From positions 1 through 64,000 of the forward strand of contig LVBB01000144.1 in NCBI GenBank assembly GCA_001603075.1: a stretch of 64,000 nt of DNA, written 5' to 3'. The notes under the pieces are model-generated. The model was given only the letters and a program-made list of their open reading frames with translations. It was not told the DNA's origin and ran no database searches. The DNA is from Phycisphaerales bacterium Planc_01. GTDB taxonomy: Bacteria > Planctomycetota > Phycisphaerae > Sedimentisphaerales > Anaerobacaceae. Below, piece by piece: positions 61,106-64,000 of this stretch (position 1 is its first letter; each line of letters opens with the position of its first letter). The position numbers were made by a program, and so were the translations under genes.

Positions 61106-63121
61106 CTATGGGGCGGCCACCCGGAATCGTCCATCGGGCCATCCGAGATTGTTTGCAGCCGACTGCGGAAACGTCCACGGCAAGGCATCCGCCTGATGCA
61201 ATACGACCGGCGCACGTTCGGCGGCCACGGCGACGGCTTGCGGCATATCGAGGTAGCGCAGCACGTTGAGGAAGGTCGGCCCGTCGCGGTGTGTCGAGGG
61301 CAGCTCGGACAGATCCAGTCGCTCGACAGACGGCTCGAAAAGCGAGGCATAGAGTGCGATACCCGCCATGTTCCCCCGGGCCGTCAGCATGACCGGCAGA
61401 CCTTCGATAGCGGCAATATGGTTCAGGGCCTGCACGGCCCGCCGGACGTCCCAGACGCGCATGCCGTCGAGCGTCTGGCCCAGCAGCATGAAGCGTCTGC
61501 GAATCTGCACCTGCTTTCGCTCGTCGCCGCTGGCGGCATCGAGCCCGAGCCCGCGTGGAGTGAAGAACGCGTGAACTTCGTCCCGGGCCTCTGCGATCCC
61601 GACATCCATCGGGACCATGTTGGGGTCGTCGACCACGTGGAGGTTCACACGGCTGGGGCTCTGTGCATCGGGATGCCGGACGACCAAGAGGCTCAGGCGA
61701 ACGTGAGGCTGGCTGGTGAAGTCGAATCGTTCCAGACACCGGCCGGGCGTCGGTTGCGAACCCGCAACAGGACGCACATCCAGCGGTCCGGCCTCGTCGT
61801 GATTGGGCCAGCCTCGAAAGACCTTCTCCCGGAGCGCCGCCATCCACCCATTTCGCTGGGCGGCCCATTCGTCCTGGGATTTCGGCGCCACGGCATCCCC
61901 GGCCAATGGCACGAAGGTCTCGTGGACGCTGGCATTGATCTGATTGAGCGGCAGCTCGGCGAAGACCTTCAGTGCTTCGGGTTCAAAAAGGGGCACGGCC
62001 GGCTCGGTAATGACAGGATTTGCTTCTTTGAGAAATCGATTGAACCACACAAAGGCGTGCATCCGCAGTTCCTGCGTGTCCTGGTGCGGCCCTTCGGTGA
62101 TGTGCAGGCCGAGCTTGTCGTCGGCGCCGTAGAGCCGGTAAATGCGCCGGATCTTCTCGTGCGTGCGAACGACCCCGTCGAGCGGGAAGATGTTGTCTTT
62201 GTCGGTGTTGGAGATCAACAGGGGCCTCGGCGCCACGAGTGCCGCAACCAGCGGATAGTCCCAGCGGTATGTGTTGACGACATACATGCAATCGCAGTGG
62301 CCTTCGACGCAGCCATCGACGACATGGTTCCGGAGGTCGGTGATCCCGGCGACGGGCACGGCGACCTTGACGCGATCGTCGATGGCGGCAATCCACCAGC
62401 TATAGGCCCCGCCGCCGGAGCGGCCGGTGACGCCGAGACGCTGCGGGTCCACCTCCGGACGCTCTTGCAGGTAGTCCAGCGCCCGGATGCAGTTCCAGGC
62501 CTCGACGCCGGCGGGCGTATACCCCCGGCTGTTCCACCACCACATGCCGTGGCGGTAGGTGCCATGATGGATGCCCTCGATCTCGCCGAGCTGGAGCGTG
62601 TCGATGATGAGGCAGACGTAGCCGTGCCGGGCGAACCACCCCGCGTGGTGCTGGTAGTGCGCCTTGCTGCCATAGGCGACGCCGTCTTTCTTGACCTGGG
62701 CGTGGCCGCAGACGTACAGGACCGCCGGCGCCGGCCCGTCCAGTGTGTTGGGGATGTAGAGGTTGCCGGTGACGTACAGGCCCGGGCGCGACTGAAAGTG
62801 CACGTTCTTCACCGTAAACGTCTCGTGCTCGATCGTGTCGGTGGTCATTGCTTTCAACGGGGTCTTCTCCGGCAACGGATCGAGACCGAGCATCTCCAGC
62901 AGTTGCCTGCGATAGACCGGCCGTCTGGCTTCCCACTGCTCCAGGGTTTCGATACCACTGAGGCAATCGGCCTCGAGCCTGGCGGTCTCGGTGCGGAAGT
63001 AATCGGCCAATCTCTGGTCGGCCTCCGATGGTGTGTCCGCGTTCCGGCCTGAGGCGGTTGCTGCAAGAACAATCAGCATCATCGCGATGCACGCGGACAA
63101 ACGACTGGCACGGTTCTTCAT
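61106..63121 (-). CDS. exported alpha/beta-hydrolase (acetylxylan-esterase-like), two domains
   Basis: This is a 671-residue protein with a signal peptide (MKNRASRLSACIAMMLIVLA). The first domain (about 90-390) has APAVLYVCGHAQVKKDG, GVTGRSGGGAYSWW with the nucleophile Ser, and a late His in GPHQDTQEL. A second, shorter alpha/beta domain (about 500-671) has VMLTARGNMAGIALYASL, but without a clear GxSxG. The closest resemblance is to acetylxylan esterases. It would remove acyl or uronyl groups from plant or algal polymers. It lies 23 nt after the Gfo/Idh gene. Confidence 0.8.
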   Translation of the reverse strand: MKNRASRLSACIAMMLIVLAATASGRNADTPSEADQRLADYFRTETARLEADCLSGIETLEQWEARRPVYRRQLLEMLGLDPLPEKTPLKAMTTDTIEHETFTVKNVHFQSRPGLYVTGNLYIPNTLDGPAPAVLYVCGHAQVKKDGVAYGSKAHYQHHAGWFARHGYVCLIIDTLQLGEIEGIHHGTYRHGMWWWNSRGYTPAGVEAWNCIRALDYLQERPEVDPQRLGVTGRSGGGAYSWWIAAIDDRVKVAVPVAGITDLRNHVVDGCVEGHCDCMYVVNTYRWDYPLVAALVAPRPLLISNTDKDNIFPLDGVVRTHEKIRRIYRLYGADDKLGLHITEGPHQDTQELRMHAFVWFNRFLKEANPVITEPAVPLFEPEALKVFAELPLNQINASVHETFVPLAGDAVAPKSQDEWAAQRNGWMAALREKVFRGWPNHDEAGPLDVRPVAGSQPTPGRCLERFDFTSQPHVRLSLLVVRHPDAQSPSRVNLHVVDDPNMVPMDVGIAEARDEVHAFFTPRGLGLDAASGDERKQVQIRRRFMLLGQTLDGMRVWDVRRAVQALNHIAAIEGLPVMLTARGNMAGIALYASLFEPSVERLDLSELPSTHRDGPTFLNVLRYLDMPQAVAVAAERAPVVLHQADALPWTFPQSAANNLGWPDGRFRVAAP

Positions 63122-63144
63122 GGAGGACCTCTTGTCGTCAGAAT

Positions 63145-64000
63145 TTACACGTTTTCGGGGACAACGAACGGTTCGCGGTACGTCCGGCGGACCAGGGCAT
63201 TGGCCTCGGAGGCGAATTCGCCTGTAAACGTTTCGGTCTTCGGGTCCAGCGTCAGCCAGGGTCCGAGGATTCGCGGCGTCTGCTGCACGTCCACGCCGTT
63301 AACGAGCAGATGCTCCTGCATGCGTTCGAAGCACTCCGCCATGCCGTCGGCGCCGGCGATCTGCTCGACGATCTTCTCGCGCGAAGCGGTCGCTCCGAGC
63401 CGGTGCGAGATGTTGCCCATGTGGCACAGGGCGCTGGACAGATGGCCGTCGAGCACATCGGCGTTGAGGTCGCTGACCTTGCGGCTGCGGACGGCGTCGA
63501 TGAAGTTGGCGTGGTGCCCGGTGCCCTCGGTGACCTGGAACTGGCGGATCTTCTTGCCGTCGTTGTCGTAGGCCCAGCCGCCGACGAAATAGCCTTTCTC
63601 GCAGTGGACCACGGTGCCGGCCGACGTGCCGTAGTAGTAGTCCATCGCCTTGTTGCCCTTCTCTCGCGGCAGGCCCCGAACCTCGAAGATGATCGGGGCC
63701 GGCTTGTAGTCGTAGAAGAGGATCTGCGTGTTGGGCGTCTCGCCATCGTCAATGTAGCCGAAGCGACCGCCGACCGAGATCACGCGTCGCGGCAGTTCGT
63801 TGGCGCCCAGGACCCAACGGCAGATGTCGATGAAGTGAATCCCGTTGTTGCCGAAATCGCCGTTGCCCGTCGGCCAGACCCAGTGCCAGTCGTAGTGCAG
63901 GCTCTTGCGCGTCAGCGGCGCCATGGGGGCCGGCCCGCACCAGAGGTTGTAGTCCACGCTCTGGGGGATCGGCTGGGGGCCGTCCACCTTGCCGATGCTG
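63145..64000 (-). CDS. Gfo/Idh/MocA family oxidoreductase (5' end lies outside the window)
   Basis: The frame is open to base 64000, so the N-terminal cofactor domain is missing. About 285 residues are seen, including WPTGNGDFGNNGIHFIDICRWVLG, which is the substrate-domain segment with the catalytic His, and YDYKPAPIIFEVRGLPREKGN. The end VRRTYREPFVVPENV is typical of the large planctomycete group. It is not as close to the other two copies in this window as they are to each other. It precedes the esterase gene by 23 nt, probably in one operon. Confidence 0.85.
   Translation of the reverse strand, partial: SIGKVDGPQPIPQSVDYNLWCGPAPMAPLTRKSLHYDWHWVWPTGNGDFGNNGIHFIDICRWVLGANELPRRVISVGGRFGYIDDGETPNTQILFYDYKPAPIIFEVRGLPREKGNKAMDYYYGTSAGTVVHCEKGYFVGGWAYDNDGKKIRQFQVTEGTGHHANFIDAVRSRKVSDLNADVLDGHLSSALCHMGNISHRLGATASREKIVEQIAGADGMAECFERMQEHLLVNGVDVQQTPRILGPWLTLDPKTETFTGEFASEANALVRRTYREPFVVPENV

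Overview
The window is GC-rich, gene-dense chromosomal DNA from a bacterium, most likely a planctomycete of the Phycisphaerae / Sedimentisphaerales type. The supporting signs are a PEP-CTERM exported protein, several Gfo/Idh/MocA oxidoreductases (two with twin-arginine leaders), a DUF362 protein, a Minf_1886-family protein, a C4 zinc-ribbon coiled-coil protein, and BNR-repeat and esterase enzymes for polysaccharides. The lineage is inferred from gene content; no rRNA or tRNA gene was seen. CRISPR arrays, transposase genes and phage genes were also not seen.

Layout. 1-2.2 kb: two envelope proteins on the minus strand. 2.4-10.5 kb: a surface-polysaccharide cluster (flippase, UDP-galactopyranose mutase, galactofuranosyltransferase-like GT2, polymerase, GT4, then a separately promoted epimerase and GT2). 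10.5-15.2 kb: a DUF362 / Gfo-Idh / membrane glycosyltransferase operon. 15.4-22.6 kb: NAD synthase, a PfkB sugar kinase, an operon with a zinc-ribbon protein and an RNase HI-PurN fusion, and an M20 peptidase with an almost leaderless promoter. 22.7-29.8 kb: an orphan transcription unit ending in an intrinsic terminator, an overlapping run of small-molecule enzymes (methyltransferases, GNAT, aminotransferase, PhzF, Fe-S protein), and a DapF homologue whose two catalytic cysteines are serines. 29.8-41.8 kb: a long minus-strand replication and translation block (recJ, dnaE, lipoprotein, nucleotidyltransferase pair, tmk, holB, PSP1, metG, Minf_1886). 42-45.3 kb: DUF503 and a small accessory island. 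45.4-51 kb: purM-purF, a second TAT Gfo/Idh, rdgB and an NTF2-like protein. 51-54 kb: a repeat-rich stretch with a PEP-CTERM protein and a toxin-antitoxin pair. 54-64 kb: sugar isomerase, acyltransferase, queA, a BNR protein, a two-domain esterase and a third, partial Gfo/Idh.

The main unusual features are: (i) a 157-bp cloverleaf-shaped inverted-repeat element between a recJ promoter and the recJ start codon; (ii) the Ser/Ser DapF homologue; (iii) the RNase HI-PurN fusion; (iv) a membrane glycosyltransferase with an Ig-like domain that is itself interrupted by DUF5648-like repeats; (v) a family of roughly 46-58 bp palindromes with fixed loops, six copies within 6 kb; and (vi) a palindromic repeat carried in frame inside queA. 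Many promoters fit a clean TTGnnn-N17-TAnnnT pattern, which helps to define the operons.
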